Shown here piece after piece: positions 1 through 11,478 of a stretch of DNA of 64,000 nt (its first letter is position 1; each line of letters opens with the position of its first letter). The notes below the pieces were generated by a model that saw only the letters and a program-made list of their open reading frames with translations, was not told where the DNA came from and made no database searches. The DNA comes from Hyparrhenia diplandra (lineage: Eukaryota > Streptophyta > Magnoliopsida > Poales > Poaceae), in NCBI GenBank assembly GCA_015847255.1, contig JADLZK010000401.1:620001-684000 (forward strand). Direction: 5' to 3'. The position numbers were made by a program, and so were the translations under genes.

Positions 1-876
1 CATTTAGCTTGGATGGTAGGATACTTGAAGAACGGCGGCGCCGCCGTTGCTCGAGAATGTGGAGATGCTCACCGCATCAAAGATTGGGACCAAGTTTGCA
101 AGGAAGGCTCAACATACCGTTGTGGACAAAGACCTAGAAGATGGATTCAAGAACCTTTGGCTTTGTGATCCTCCTCCCCGACTCACGAAGGCACCGGCAG
201 CGGCGACGGCAGCCGGACGAGGATCGACGGCGGCGCCGGGCGACCGGCAAAGACCGCCACCAATGCCACCAAATGTAGGGAGACGGATAGAGCCATAGAG
301 GTAAAACAATCCAACTTCCTTTGCCGATCATGTTAGTATGTTACTAAGTTTCTGATCAAGTTAAGTTACTTTGTGATGTGCGAGGATCGTTCACTTTTTT
401 TGCCGGCAATCTCGACTAGAATCGAACTGGAACTTTGCAAGTTTGAGTGAGTCCGAGATGAGATGAACTTCTTTTGCTACCAAACCGAAACTTTAGCTTA
501 GTCCTATTTCTTTTCTTTGCCACCGCCACATGATGGCTATTGTAATGATATCGTGAATGCGGATCGTGATCTATGAACTATATATATATATATATGATGA
601 ATATGAACTTGTTGTACTCTTTTTTTCCTTTCTAGGGTTTCTCCCACAAGGGTGAGTTTACCTAGAAAGGTTTTTAATGAGGCAAACATTGCACAAGTTC
701 ATATTCATCATTCTTAAAATTCCTCGTTGTCCCGCTCGCGTTTTGAATCTGCGGAATCATATGGTTTTGAAACTGCGGAACTTCATGATTTTAAAATCGC
801 GGAACTGCGGAAGTATACATGATTTTGGAACCGATACTTTGAAGTTTGAAGTACATGGTGTAAAAATACAAGGTAG
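1..876. other. Unassigned flank, no recognisable gene
   Basis: Short open frames occur in the first 300 bases, including an 83-codon frame at 47-298 whose second half is low-complexity Ala/Arg/Pro. I do not recognise any of them. A (TA)n run lies at about 579-595. The rest is AT-rich. Nothing else is supported. Confidence 0.5.
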
Positions 877-1073
877 CAACGGGCGGCCGTAGCCCGCCTG
901 GTGGATCGAGGGCCCGTGGGGTAAAAAATGACCCTCGGACCGGGCCATGGGCCGAGGGCGCTGCCCGAAAGCCGTCAGAGGTGGCACGCCCCAGCGTGGC
1001 CCGTAGCTGATGGCGGCCAGAAGGGGCGGGCTGTCCGCCCGAAGGGCCACGGGCGGTACCGGGCCGCCCGTTG
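877..1073. repeat. GC-rich segment bounded by a 12-bp inverted repeat
   Basis: CAACGGGCGGCC at 877-888 is exactly inverted as GGCCGCCCGTTG at 1062-1073. The ~197 bp between are very GC-rich and contain further GGGCC/GGCCC inversions, while both flanks are AT-rich. The shape suggests a fold-back or MITE-like insertion. I could not find a convincing target duplication, so the family is unknown. Confidence 0.45.
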
Positions 1074-1151
1074 GACATCTATACTTGGCACTCTTGAATG
1101 CAGCTTGTAGTTAGCTCTCTTAGCTTTTCGGACCATGACGTAGAATGCTTA

Positions 1152-1431
1152 GTGCAACTCTAATAGGTTAGCTAAATTTAATAGCCAAATTTTATTGTTT
1201 AGTCATTTTGTAAAGTAGAAAAGTTCTCAAATAAGAGGAGGCCCACAACAGACTTGCTATTTTACAAAATCATATAGCAAATGTCTTTGGTTGACGATCG
1301 AAATTTTAGATTTTTCATGTTTGCTATTTCAAGAAAAAAACATATACCACATATGTTGGAGTTGATTTTTTTTCTCTAAATATACATAAATAGCCTATCT
1401 AACAAGAATAACATATCTCTTGGAGTTGCAC
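1152..1431. mobile_element. Tourist-like MITE (PIF/Harbinger type)
   Basis: A 280-bp AT-rich non-coding element with terminal inverted repeats: GTGCAACTCTAA at the left and TTGGAGTTGCAC at the right (one mismatch). It is flanked by TTA on both sides (1149-1151 and 1432-1434). A 3-bp TTA/TAA duplication with short inverted ends and no coding capacity is characteristic of Tourist MITEs mobilised by PIF/Harbinger transposases. Confidence 0.8.
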
Positions 1432-2130
1432 TTACATTGACTAGCTAAGCTAAAGCATATATAGCTACTTGATTACATTTTCTCTCTTTTTAAAGGAATC
1501 GTATTCTCTTTTTAATTAGGCAGTATTGCAAATATTTAGGAGACCAAATAAACATTTCGCCTCCTCCCAAATTAGGCCAATTTCTGACCTACCCATCAAA
1601 GGGCAATTGATGGATGAGATGATTCTTGAGCAATCCGACTCCCATCTCTGACCCTACACCACACACGCGCCAGCAGCGCAGCAGCCTCCGGTGCACTTCG
1701 GTATCTTTTCAACGAATGAAATTATTGTCAAAAAAAAAAAAAAAAAAAGAATGATTTTTGCAGGCAGAGAAGAGAAGACGACCATTCCGTTGCAGTCCCT
1801 AGCGATCACACCTGTTCCGTTCCGTCCAGGAACTATTTTCCCACCTCTTTGCCTTATCCACGGAACCTGACCGTCGATTTTGCGTGGCTGGTGCTTGATG
1901 GAATCAGAGGGTGCTAGCGGGGGGGCATGCATGTCTCCGAATCGGAGCCGGGTTTCCCTTCAGTTTTTCACACGAGTTCAGACGCCTACGCCACTTCTCG
2001 TGTCGCAAACTCTCAAGAGAATCAAGAGCAGTTCTGGTGTCGCCGGGAACTCGAGTGTCCAAAACGACTCGAATGTACAAGCAGCGACTGTACTGCTCGC
2101 CCACGCCGACGAACGCCATACACAAAGAAA
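1432..2130. other. Upstream spacer of the P450 remnant
   Basis: No gene is recognised. A 19-base A-run lies at 1730-1748, with GAATGA on both sides (about 1715-1720 and 1749-1754), which might be a very short retroposed tail. The remainder may include the original 5' flank of the P450 at 2131. Confidence 0.4.
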
Positions 2131-3034
2131 ATGGAGCTCGAGCACTGGTTGCTATGTGCGCTGATCGCCGTGCCGCCGCTGCTCTACTACCTGACCAGCA
2201 CGATGCTACGACCACGCCCTGGCAGGCTACCCAGGCCGCTCCCGCTTGTCGGCAACCTCCTCGCCCTGCGCGGCGGCAAACTCCACCACGCGCGCGTGCA
2301 CGGCCCCTGCATGCGCCTCGACCTCGGCCCGCACACCACGCGGCGAGGGAGGCGTTCACGCGGCATGACAGGGCCCTCTCGGCGCGCGCCGTCCCGGATG
2401 GCCCGCGCGTCGACCGGTCCATGATCTGGCTGCCCGCGTCGGACCCGGGGTCTCCGCGGCTGCGCACGCCTTCTCGCCGCGGCGCGAGCGCAAGTCGCGG
2501 GACATGTGGAGTACTTTGGCCGTCGGGCGGGGGTAGGGGCAGGAGGCGGCGGTGGTGGACGTCGGCCAGGGCGTGTACGGCGGCGTGCTCAACCTAGTGT
2601 CCAGCGACCTCTTCTCTGTCGACGGCGAACTGGGCGCGCGAGGGCTGCGGGAGCTCGTGGAAGAGATCGTCGACGCGATCGCCAAGCCCGCCCAAGTGTC
2701 CCCGCTCGACCTCCAAGGATGGCATCGCTGGACGGCGCGTCGGTTCTCCGCCATCTTGGATGGCATAATAATCGACCGGCGGCTGTCCGATGACGACGAT
2801 AGGCACATGCACGGCGACTTTCTCGACGCCCTTCTGGAGCTGCTCTCCGCGGGGAAGATCACCCGTCACAAAGTGACGACCATCATGTTCGACGTCTTCG
2901 CCGCCGGGACAGACACCATCGCGCTCATATTCCTTGCCTGGTCGATAATGCGGGACCCGGACCCGGCGGCGTGGGACGAGTTCGTTCCGGAGCTTAACAA
3001 CTTTAGATGGGAAAGAGAATTCGATTCTTATTAG
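2131..3034 (+). pseudogene. Cytochrome P450 remnant, CYP76-like
   Basis: The frame from ATG at 2131 gives a membrane anchor (ELEHWLLCALIAVPPLLYYL) followed by a Pro-rich hinge and PLPLVGNLLALRGGKLHHA, typical of plant microsomal P450s of the CYP76 (geraniol 8-hydroxylase-like) group. Similarity then jumps frame: an AFTRHDRALSARAVPD segment, a YFGRRAG piece, and from 2552 a long stretch with GGVLNLVSSDLFSVD, FLDALLELLSAGKITRHKVT and the I-helix AAGTDTIA. After the I-helix the frame passes directly to DPAAWDEFVPELN and ends at 3034. The K-helix ExxR, most of the PERF region and the Cys haem loop are absent. Intact family members are about 500 residues. Several small internal deletions break the first half. 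It cannot encode an active monooxygenase. The CYP76 assignment is by recalled family similarity. Confidence 0.85.
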
Positions 3035-3073
3035 GATATGCTAGTTTGTTTAGGTGTGAAGTCCAATAAAAAC

Positions 3074-3081
3074 TATAAATA
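3074..3081 (+). promoter_or_regulatory. Putative TATA box for the OMA1-like gene
   Basis: TATAAATA lies 113 bp before the ATG at 3194 and about 40 bp after the P450 remnant stop. The surrounding AT-rich sequence is unlike the GC-rich P450 and may be foreign LTR-like DNA that supplied a promoter. Transcription is not shown by the sequence. Confidence 0.4.
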
Positions 3082-3193
3082 CTAGGTAGGGAGGATGTAC
3101 TCTCTGGCGTCGCCCCTGCCCTCCCCTAGCCGCGTGCGCTGCCGCCGCCACGCCACCACCACAAGCCAACATCGACTGTTTCATCGTTGAAAC

Positions 3194-4582
3194 ATGGACT
3201 TGTTCCGGCCATCTATTTGCTGGCACAGGATGATCAGGAAAGCGTTTCCATGTGCTGGTGCGGCCGCTGCGTTCATTGGCGACGCACTCGACTCTTTGGG
3301 CGGCAATCACAGCCACGACCCTGCTGTCTCACCATCGCATGCTCGCGATGCCACCGTCAACAAGAGCGCGGCGGCCCCCATATGCTTTCCCGCCGAACCA
3401 CCCCAGACCATCCGGGTGCGCCGCATCGCCGCTCATCTCATCGCCACGGCCTACGAGTGCGACGATGGCACATCTCGTTTTGGTAGCCTTTTGAACAGGA
3501 TTCGCCCTCGCCCTGTGAACGGCGGCGGCCTTGACTGGAGAGTCGACGTGGCTGTGGATGAGGCTGGCGTCTATGCGAATAGCACTTACGATGGCATCCT
3601 CACGGTGTCTACCGGGTTCCTCAAACACATGCCCACGGACGCTGACATCGCTGCGGTGCTCGGGCACGAGGTCGCGCATGTGATGGCGAGGCACAGCCTC
3701 ACGACGCTGCGGAACAGCTTTTGGGTGCGCTTCCTCGTCAACTTCGCTGCAGACCTGCTCAACGTGCCGCGGGACAGATTCGAGGAGGACAGGTGGGAAT
3801 TCATCTTCCAACGCCCGTGGTGCTTCAGGAAGGAGTATGAGGCGGATCATCTTGGCCTCTTGCTCGTCGCGGCCGCTGGTTACGATCCACGCATTTCCCC
3901 AAAGCTGTACGAGAAGTTCGGACTTCTTAGAGAGTGGATTACGACGGAATGGCGACGACATTATCCAACATCAGATGACGACGACGACGACGACCTATGG
4001 TCAACCCATCCAGCAGATACAGAAAGGGTACGGCGTTTGTCGCAAGCCAAGGTCATGGGCGAAGCGCTGGACGTGTACAGACAAGCTCTTGGATCCGGAA
4101 AAGGGAAGCACACTCAAGCGCTAGATTCCTGGTCATCGACGTTCACGTTCGGGCTCCCTTGGGCTCTGTTCTGGGCGGAAGGATGGCTGCAAGGAGTTCC
4201 AAATCTCTGGAACAGCGTCAGGAGTTCGTTTGGTTCTCAACCATCATGTGATCACCGGAATCATGTGCCTCATCAGGGTTTGCCGCCGGCAAACCGGTGG
4301 TGCAACAAAGGCATTGCTGCTCCTGCATCCCTATCGGTTCAGAAAGCCATCTTGTTCCGATATGGCACGGCGGACTATGCATCCAACTGGCAACTGCAGA
4401 ATAATCATGTGCATCATCGTGCTCATCATTCGGCTTACGTACGTCCACGGAAGAAACACCGGTTCCCCTTGCGCCAGACTGCCACCAGAGGTGAAAGCTC
4501 TTCATGTGGCAGCTCAGGCATGGGAGGCTATGGCCAATGGATCGACTGCCTCATCAGCGTCACCGGCACCTGCTGCAAATGA
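3194..4582 (+). CDS. OMA1-like M48-family zinc metallopeptidase
   Basis: A single open frame of 462 residues. The zinc site HEVAH is at about residues 158-162 and the downstream EYEAD (third ligand region) at 214-218. Upstream GILTVSTGFLKHMPTDADIAAVLG and downstream LWSTHPADTERVRRLSQAK also fit the OMA1/M48C family. In mitochondria OMA1 cleaves inner-membrane proteins under stress; plant genomes have several paralogues. I see no clear hydrophobic membrane segment, and the N-terminus (Arg-containing, Ala-rich) is only a weak candidate targeting peptide. Residues about 260-267 are a poly-Asp run from a GAC microsatellite. Homology seems to end near residue 305; the remaining ~155 residues, rich in His, Ser and Arg, are not recognised. 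The region 4230-4787 has a second open frame, so the tail may be mis-framed or retained intron. An in-frame stop lies just upstream of this ATG. Confidence 0.7.
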   Translation: MDLFRPSICWHRMIRKAFPCAGAAAAFIGDALDSLGGNHSHDPAVSPSHARDATVNKSAAAPICFPAEPPQTIRVRRIAAHLIATAYECDDGTSRFGSLLNRIRPRPVNGGGLDWRVDVAVDEAGVYANSTYDGILTVSTGFLKHMPTDADIAAVLGHEVAHVMARHSLTTLRNSFWVRFLVNFAADLLNVPRDRFEEDRWEFIFQRPWCFRKEYEADHLGLLLVAAAGYDPRISPKLYEKFGLLREWITTEWRRHYPTSDDDDDDDLWSTHPADTERVRRLSQAKVMGEALDVYRQALGSGKGKHTQALDSWSSTFTFGLPWALFWAEGWLQGVPNLWNSVRSSFGSQPSCDHRNHVPHQGLPPANRWCNKGIAAPASLSVQKAILFRYGTADYASNWQLQNNHVHHRAHHSAYVRPRKKHRFPLRQTATRGESSSCGSSGMGGYGQWIDCLISVTGTCCK

Positions 4583-4620
4583 GATAAACATTATTGCCTG
4601 CCTCTTCTCTTTTGTGATCA

Positions 4621-4673
4621 AGACCTGGAATTCGCGTTTTCAAAAAAAAAAAAAAAAAAGATCTGGAATTCGC
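4621..4673. repeat. Poly(A) insertion flanked by a 15-bp direct repeat
   Basis: AGACCTGGAATTCGC (4621-4635) and AGATCTGGAATTCGC (4659-4673) differ at one base and flank only GTTTTC plus an A-run. This is what an extremely 5'-truncated target-primed retroposition would leave: a poly(A) tail and a target-site duplication with almost no body. Confidence 0.6.
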
Positions 4674-5326
4674 ACATCGAGTTTAATAATTGTTGCTTCA
4701 TTCCCCGGCCTGTTATTCCATCTGTTGATGTTGATGTGCAACCATTTGGAAGTAAGCTCAACAATATCGTGGGTACAGTTTAGATGAAAATCAGTTTCAG
4801 ATATCTGTATTGTGTTCCAGACTGTTTGTAAATAAGTATAATTCTTCTTTCATCTAAAAAAAAAAAGATTTACTAAGAAATCTGCAGAAGAAGACATTCT
4901 GAATAGATTAACTAAAACCAAGATAGAGCATGCCACTGTGATATTGTATCCACATATATATGCATCTCCTGCTAGGATGTTGGTTACATTGATGATAAGC
5001 ACAAAAAAGTCATTCTCCTCATTAGTTTCAAATTTGCGGAATTCATGCATAGGATAGGGGATATAGTTTATGCTAGCAGTGCATTATTAATGACAATAAG
5101 ATAAATTTTAGTAGATGATGAAGCCAAACATCTTACTAATTAGAATAGGGTGTAAAAAAATAGGTTGCAAATTGCAACACAAATATTTTAGACTACATGA
5201 CACAAAAAATACTTTAGAATCCAAAATGTAGAAAGTATAAGAGGTTAATGTTAAAGATTGCCAAAGGTAAAACTTGCTTGTAGGCTTGCTCACTAAAAAA
5301 TCAAAACAGCCAGTGTACTTACTTAA
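4674..5326. other. AT-rich spacer without recognised gene
   Basis: Only short frames are present. An A-run occurs near 4856-4866. No repeats or coding similarity were recognised. Confidence 0.5.
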
Positions 5327-5509
5327 TGTTAGACTATATTTAGTATTTGTAATGGGCCGTAGTCCACAAGATCTCTCCCTTCCATATAAGATAAAGATCA
5401 GAACTAGTGGCCCTATAATGCTTCTCGACAACGCTATATGTAACTCGCATTACTCTGAGTAATATTTATGCATTCATTCTAGTATTCCTCCCTTGTTCAC
5501 AATCTTTCA
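5327..5509 (+). mobile_element. Short LTR of a Copia/TRIM-type retroelement
   Basis: The segment starts TGTTAG and ends TTTCA, about 183 bp, and is followed immediately by a tRNA-Met-type primer site. The short LTR length fits TRIM or small Copia-derived elements. No matching second LTR was found in the window; the element may be interrupted by the CACTA end at 6752. Confidence 0.55.
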
Positions 5510-5521
5510 TGGTATCGGAGC
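5510..5521 (+). other. Primer binding site, tRNA-Met type
   Basis: TGGTATCGGAGC differs at one base from TGGTATCAGAGC, the common plant Copia/TRIM primer site complementary to initiator tRNA-Met. It directly abuts the CA end of the upstream LTR. Confidence 0.7.
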
Positions 5522-6751
5522 ATAGGTTATTAGTTTTTTCCCTCTCCGCCGCATCGCGCCCGGAGATCAATCTCCACGAGGCGGCAGCGCCCTCGTCATC
5601 CTTGGCGTTGCGGCCACGGCGGCGTGCCTCACGGGCGGCCGGGGCTCGGACGGTGGTTGGCGATCAGGACTCAGCCTCGCGCTCTCCGAGCCACCACGAG
5701 GTTCCCGGCACGCCGACCGGGCGGAACTCTCGGCGGCGGCTGGCGACGCGATCGCCCGCGGCGATGGTCCTCCAGGCGTCCGTGAGATGCGGCGGGATCA
5801 CGAGCATCGGTCGAGTTGCGTCGGCCCGGGCTCGCTCGTGCGGCCGTCCCCGCTACGACGACGATGGGCGCGAGCGACCTCCACGACTTCGTTTTTAAGC
5901 TCCGCACGCGCCGCCAGACGCCGATCCGCCGCGCCTCATTTGTCCGATCCACAGGCGGTCCACGCGATCCGCTGGCTCAGTACGCATGCAAGCGCTCCTA
6001 CTTTCCCCTACCATGTAGAGTCGAGGCCGCATAAATTCATGCGCTCACGCGGCATGCAACCACTCCATGCCGCTTGCCCATGCATGAGTTATATATATTT
6101 TTTTTTTCCGTTTTACTTAATCACCGATCAAGTTTGTGTCGCCCATCGCCCGTCCATCGACCACTTGCGCCTCTACTTCGACTTGAGGCGTTGACTCCAC
6201 CGGCTCCTATACCATCGGATCGTCTTTGCATGGCGACATGGATGGTGCCCCGGGGATGCCCGTTTGCGCCGCCCACCTCGCCGCCTCGGCGCACATCGCC
6301 GCCCACCGCTCGCCGTCGCTTCCACCGATCGGGACGCCTTCACCAACTTCGCCCATTGTCGGCTCTCGCCTCGAGCACACCTCGGCCTGATCAACTGAAT
6401 GCGCGATCCACCGCTCCCGCGGACGTCCGTCCTCAAATCGCGCGTCTCTTCTCCGAAAGCGAAAGTGGCTTTTGCCGTCGCCTCTTCGGCAGCGACCGCC
6501 GCCCGTGTCCACTTCGCCGTTGCATCTACACCGCCCCGCCCCTGCATCGGCGACGTCTTTGGCGCTCTCAGCGCCATCGCTGGCTGTGCTCGCCGACGGT
6601 CCGCTCCGTCTGCACAAGGTCTTCGTCTTGCCGATTGGGTCTTCTTCATCGAAGTTGCTGCCTACCTCGCCGCCGCTGAGCATCGCCGCCCGCCCTCGTG
6701 ATCGTCGCTGAGTCACACTCGCCCGATGCGCCGCTACCGCGACCGCTTCTC
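5522..6751. other. Retroelement internal region, GC-rich, no intact gene
   Basis: GC-rich sequence following the primer site, probably leader or internal sequence of the LTR element at 5327. Frames are Arg/Pro/Ser-rich on both strands and overlap heavily, the usual sign of GC-rich non-coding DNA. No Gag, protease, integrase or RT motifs were seen. Confidence 0.4.
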
Positions 6752-7480
6752 CACTACAAGATTTTTCGGTCTAATGCAACACCGACAAAGTGTAGCAATA
6801 GAGCCAAAATGGTAGCAATAGTACTTCGCTACCATTTGTTTTTGGTTAAATGTCGTTGCACTTGTAAGGGTAGCAATAGAAGAATGCAACGGGTTACATT
6901 TTAGTTGCGATACACAACCCCTCTATTGCAACACTTTCGATGCTTTTGCAACTCATGGTGAGTGTTGTAACAAAAGCAATTGCAACCACTATGGGTGTGG
7001 CAATAGTATCAATTGCAAACGAACTAGACGTTGCTAGTGACACGTATGGCAACATCGCTGGTCATGTAGCAACACAATGCGCCGCAACGTAACATAGGTG
7101 TTGCAAGAGTGGTTATTGCTACGCCAGAGAAAGCATTGCAATAGAGCTTCTCTATTGCCACGCCGCCTAAAATGGTTGCTATAGGTGGATTGGGTTATTG
7201 CAACGCCTCTCGTAGGTTGGTTGCTACAGAGGGGGTCCTCTATTGCCACATTTGTGAATGGTTGCTATAGGCGGCATAGGCTATTGCCACGTTACTTAGG
7301 TTGGTTGCTATAGATAGGTCATCTATTGCCACGTTCTTCGATCTGGTTGCTATAGGTAGGTTCCTCTATTGCCACTTTGTCATCTTTCTTGTAGTTGCAA
7401 GAGATTATTTATCTATTGCCACAATTATCGTATCTATTGCCACAACTAAATGTGGTTGTTATATGTGCGATGTTGCAACG
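6752..7480. repeat. CACTA terminus with subterminal repeats
   Basis: Starting at the CACTACAAGA end, short motifs recur in both orientations: CTATTGCCAC (seven copies between about 7150 and 7445), GGTTGCTATAG and TTGCAAC variants. Such subterminal repeats are the transposase-binding arrays of CACTA elements. Confidence 0.8.
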
Positions 7481-8587
7481 CAATTTGGTTTGATTTCCAT
7501 CATATATTGCAACACCAAATTAATTTATATTAATAATTCATGTTGCGATGCTTTGTTTGTTTGCTTAAATCAATTGCAAGATGACAAATACATAATGAAT
7601 GAGGCATCGATATCCATTAAAAACGAAATATAATTTGTTCATACAAAATCTTCAACTAAACACACCCAGAGTGTCAAACTAAATGAGAACACAAGTAGAT
7701 AGCTTAACACATAATAATGTGTCCAGCATAGACGACATTTTGAACTCATTCAATGAAAAGACTAATGTCTACTGTAGCAGCAAAGGTTCCCTTGATATGT
7801 ATGTTGGCCATCATCCCACCATTCGCATGCTCCTTCTCAAACTCATTCTCAAACTCAAGATTCCTCCTGAACAAATCATTGACATGCATTAGTTAAACTA
7901 CAAAAAATCATTGACATGGAATTAACCAAACCTAGAGCCAATTTAAAAAGGAGCCCGAGGTACTACATTGGTCAATAATCTAGAAGAAACTTTGAAGCTG
8001 CCTCCCAATTTAAATATACATGCAGTACTATCAACCATGAACTTTGAAGCCAAAAGCAAATATAAACATACATGCAGCTGCCTCCCAAGACATTTTATGA
8101 GCACAAACACATCCATATATATTTCTAATCAGCAAGAGGAAACTAAGCCTGAGCAGATTTAGGAGCGTAACAAAAGAATAGCTATGTAATTCTCCAAAAG
8201 GACTACATGTTCTTTTTAATGCAAAGAGGGATAGAAGGCTTCACATAGTACCTGTGTATTCTTCTTGGACAATGTAGATCTTTTCCTAGCTGCACTTTCC
8301 TTCAATTGCTTTTTGTTGTAGTATAAACAAGCACCCGGATTCTCTCCTTTTTTTTGGGCTGCCGAATTACTTCTAGTCGTGGCGCCTCTAGTGAGATTCT
8401 TTCTTCTACCGCTGGAAGAATGGGGTTCTTGTTCTAGGTGGCTGGTTTCTTGGGTAACCTAAAAAATGGTTGGTGGTAAAAATTACACCCCTTGACAAGA
8501 ATATGACATGCATGTTACAATTAAACATTCTTCAATTATCATCAAACTACCCACGACTATGCATCATGTGTTCTCCCTCTATAGTTG
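7481..8587. other. CACTA 3' non-coding region
   Basis: AT-rich sequence between the subterminal repeats and the end of the minus-strand Transposase_24 gene. A short direct repeat (CATGCAGCTGCCTCCCAA and a related copy) occurs near 7998-8090. No coding similarity was seen; the last exon of the gene may extend into the upper part. Confidence 0.45.
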
Positions 8588-11478
8588 TTACATTTTGTGT
8601 CCCCTCAATTGTTGCAGCAGCAACAACATTTTCAGTTGGCCCCATAATTGTGTTAGCCTGCATTTCGAATAGGGATTTTCAGTTCGGTAAACTATGAAAA
8701 CATAAATGTTGTTTGTATTACCATTTGTACTCGAAGCTTGTTGTTGGGCTGCTTGCAACATTAACATAGCTTGCCTAAGTGCTTCTCTATCGGCCTCCCT
8801 TTCCTTGTTGAGTTGTTCAAGCCGACGCCTATGTTCTTGCCTCTCGGCTTCCCTTTCAATATCTTGAGCTTCTAGTCTATCCCGCAACCTGCCTAAAAGA
8901 TTCAATGAGGGCCTCCTCCCTGTTGGAGTTTGCGTTGGTAGTCCTCCGACGGTAGCTCCTTTCTAGTTGGGTACCTTGCAAGGTAACCATTAGCATGCAT
9001 CTTGTTTGATTTGATATTTCTCGTTTCCTTGTAGGTCGATTGGAAAATCCGGTCTCGCTCCAAGTCCGAGGCGACATTTTGCGTCGAGCCTTGACTCCAG
9101 CTCCATAATCTTCCTGGTTGCATTGTCCTAACAAGGTAAAGACATTAGTTAATTAAAACTATAATTGTAAGTTTAGGACAGTTGCATCACTTAATAAGGG
9201 TTGTAAAAATTGTTTAATACTCACATAGACTTCCTTAGATTCCTCGCTTGTCCATTGTCCATTTTGTTGGTGGGTCATCATAAAAAGCTCCATATCATTT
9301 GGCTCTTTACCAGTTAGTTGGTCCCTCTAGTTAGGCAAGAATGTAAGCAAATTAGCCATATTTCATAATCTAAGGAAATGTAGAAGCTTTTATAAACTGT
9401 AAATATCATGAAGATATCCACTAGAAATTTAAAAACAAAAGATAATAGAAATATTTATTGCTACTTGAAAGACTAAAGGAATCCAAGTTGTTCTTTTTTT
9501 TTGGCACACATTAGTTTTAGTACTTTTCAGCTTTCAGTATACAAGCATGCAAAATATATTTTTAGTAGTGGGCAGTGGGCTATCTCTATCGATTACAAAT
9601 ACTATGTAGGTTATAACAATATATCATGTCATTGTCATTCGGGGCACAAGCACAAACCATAAAAAAAATAATTGAAGGAAAACCTTGTGACAAAACTTTT
9701 TACCTTCTCATAGCTCAGTTGAGAAAAACCCTTTGATCTGTCAGAACATGGTGTATCTTTCGATTCTCGCGATTCTGAGAATTCTTATTGCTAATCCTCC
9801 GCACACAACCAAAGCAATGGTTTGACTTTTATAAATTCAGCAAAGGAGCAAAACATAAACCTTGATGTGAGAAGTGGAATTGGCAATATTTTAAAAAATG
9901 GGAACAAACCTGGAATTCTTCGGTGCCAAAATATGACACCAGATAGTGCCACTCAACAATGTCTAATTCTTCCCGCCTATGTCTCATTCTCTCTTCATAG
10001 GTGGTGTACGCTTTGTAGGTAGCACTAAACGTAGATCGCCATCCTTTGTAACGGTCATTAGCCACCGTCCATATCTTGATTCTATTCGCCTCATTATCCT
10101 CAAGGTCCCACTTATCCTGCTCAAAATAAAGCCTAAATAAATTACTTCTTAAACAATAATTTGGTATTGCAATTTTGACATCCACATGGATAAATGTGAA
10201 GCTTACCAGCACATCGCTTGCTATTGCAATTTTCACATCCACATGGATATCTGGTCCATGTTCTTACCCCGATGAGAGGTGCTCTTTTCCTTGTGAACAG
10301 TGTTATTTCATCAACAAATATTCGTTTGTTTGAACCTACAGGTCCTCCAAGCCTAGAGAACTGGATGCTAAGCTTCCGAGATGCCTCCCCGGGTTCTCTT
10401 GTTTGTTGCTGTCCATCCTTTTTAGGTTACCTCTTGGCTTTCTCTTTTTGGAGTCTTGTCCATGTAAAACAAATATATACAAAGCAAAAGACTTAAATAA
10501 TTGTTGACATAGTTTAAAATTAAGTGAACCTCATAATAAACTGAAAATATTCATTACTTACTAGTTCCCTCTCCCTCGTGGAATGAAACGCCGAAAGCAT
10601 GAGATGGTCTCATTTCTTCTGGTGGTGTGGGGTTGCTATCTTCACTTGAAAGTACTACATCTGTATGATGATTACTGTCCACATATGCCACTACAAAAAT
10701 ATTGGTCACTTGTGTAAGATATAATATGTTTGTGAAGGAATAGTAACAATAGAAATTTTGGGACAGATGTTATATTACTAATATCATCCAGTTGTCCTTG
10801 AACCCTTAACCATTCTTTTTTGTAAGTTTTGGTGGTGTCATCCCTGTCGATATCTTTCAAATCTAGGTCAACCAAGCTAATATTAGTACAAAGGCTTCTC
10901 CAATAGAAAATAATACAACAATTTTTAAATATATAGGACTCCAACATAACACTTACCTGTGAATCGCTTTTTTCCTTGTGCATGACATGCAGCCATTCCT
11001 TGTAAGCATCAATTGACTCCTCCTCATCATCTATACTCTCTTCCCTAATGGGTCTCCTTCCAGGTACTTTCAAGGGTGTTATGTTCACATTTCGTTCTAT
11101 TTTTTGTTCCTGGGACACCAATAGTCTGACCTGTTTTTCCACCTCATTACATGCTATCATAGCATCTGCATCGACATCATCTTCGATTTCATGTAGTGTT
11201 GCTGCATTACCAGATCTCCTCTTGTAGTACAAATAGTCCCTTACCCTATACCCCAATTGTAATTTCATTACAATTAAGTTACTTAGGGTGAGATCAGCCC
11301 TACTGATTGTAATAGTAGAAGACTCTTGCCCGCCCGGTGCCCCCTCGCAAGTGAAATAGAGAGTCCATGTTTGATCCGAGCTGCCAAATAATACAATAGT
11401 ATCAAACTTAATCACTAGTGATGATACAACAATATACTTGAAATATTGAAATATAATGTTCTGCCACTGTTTTTTCAA

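Noticed and set aside
1715..1754. Retroposition scar at the 19-base A-run
   Set aside because: Only a 6-bp GAATGA repeat flanks it, which is too short to be persuasive.
1904..2862. Minus-strand frames opposite the P450 remnant
   Set aside because: Shadows of GC-rich coding sequence; no similarity to anything on that strand.
3329..3961. 210-codon minus-strand frame
   Set aside because: Antisense shadow of the OMA1-like gene, whose HExxH and ExxxD motifs fix the plus strand.
5509..6716. Several 100-200 codon frames after the short LTR
   Set aside because: Overlap on both strands with Arg/Ser/Pro bias and no Gag or Pol motif.
10688..10700. CCACTACAAAAAT as another CACTA terminus
   Set aside because: Lies between supported exons, lacks the CAAGA continuation and subterminal repeats.
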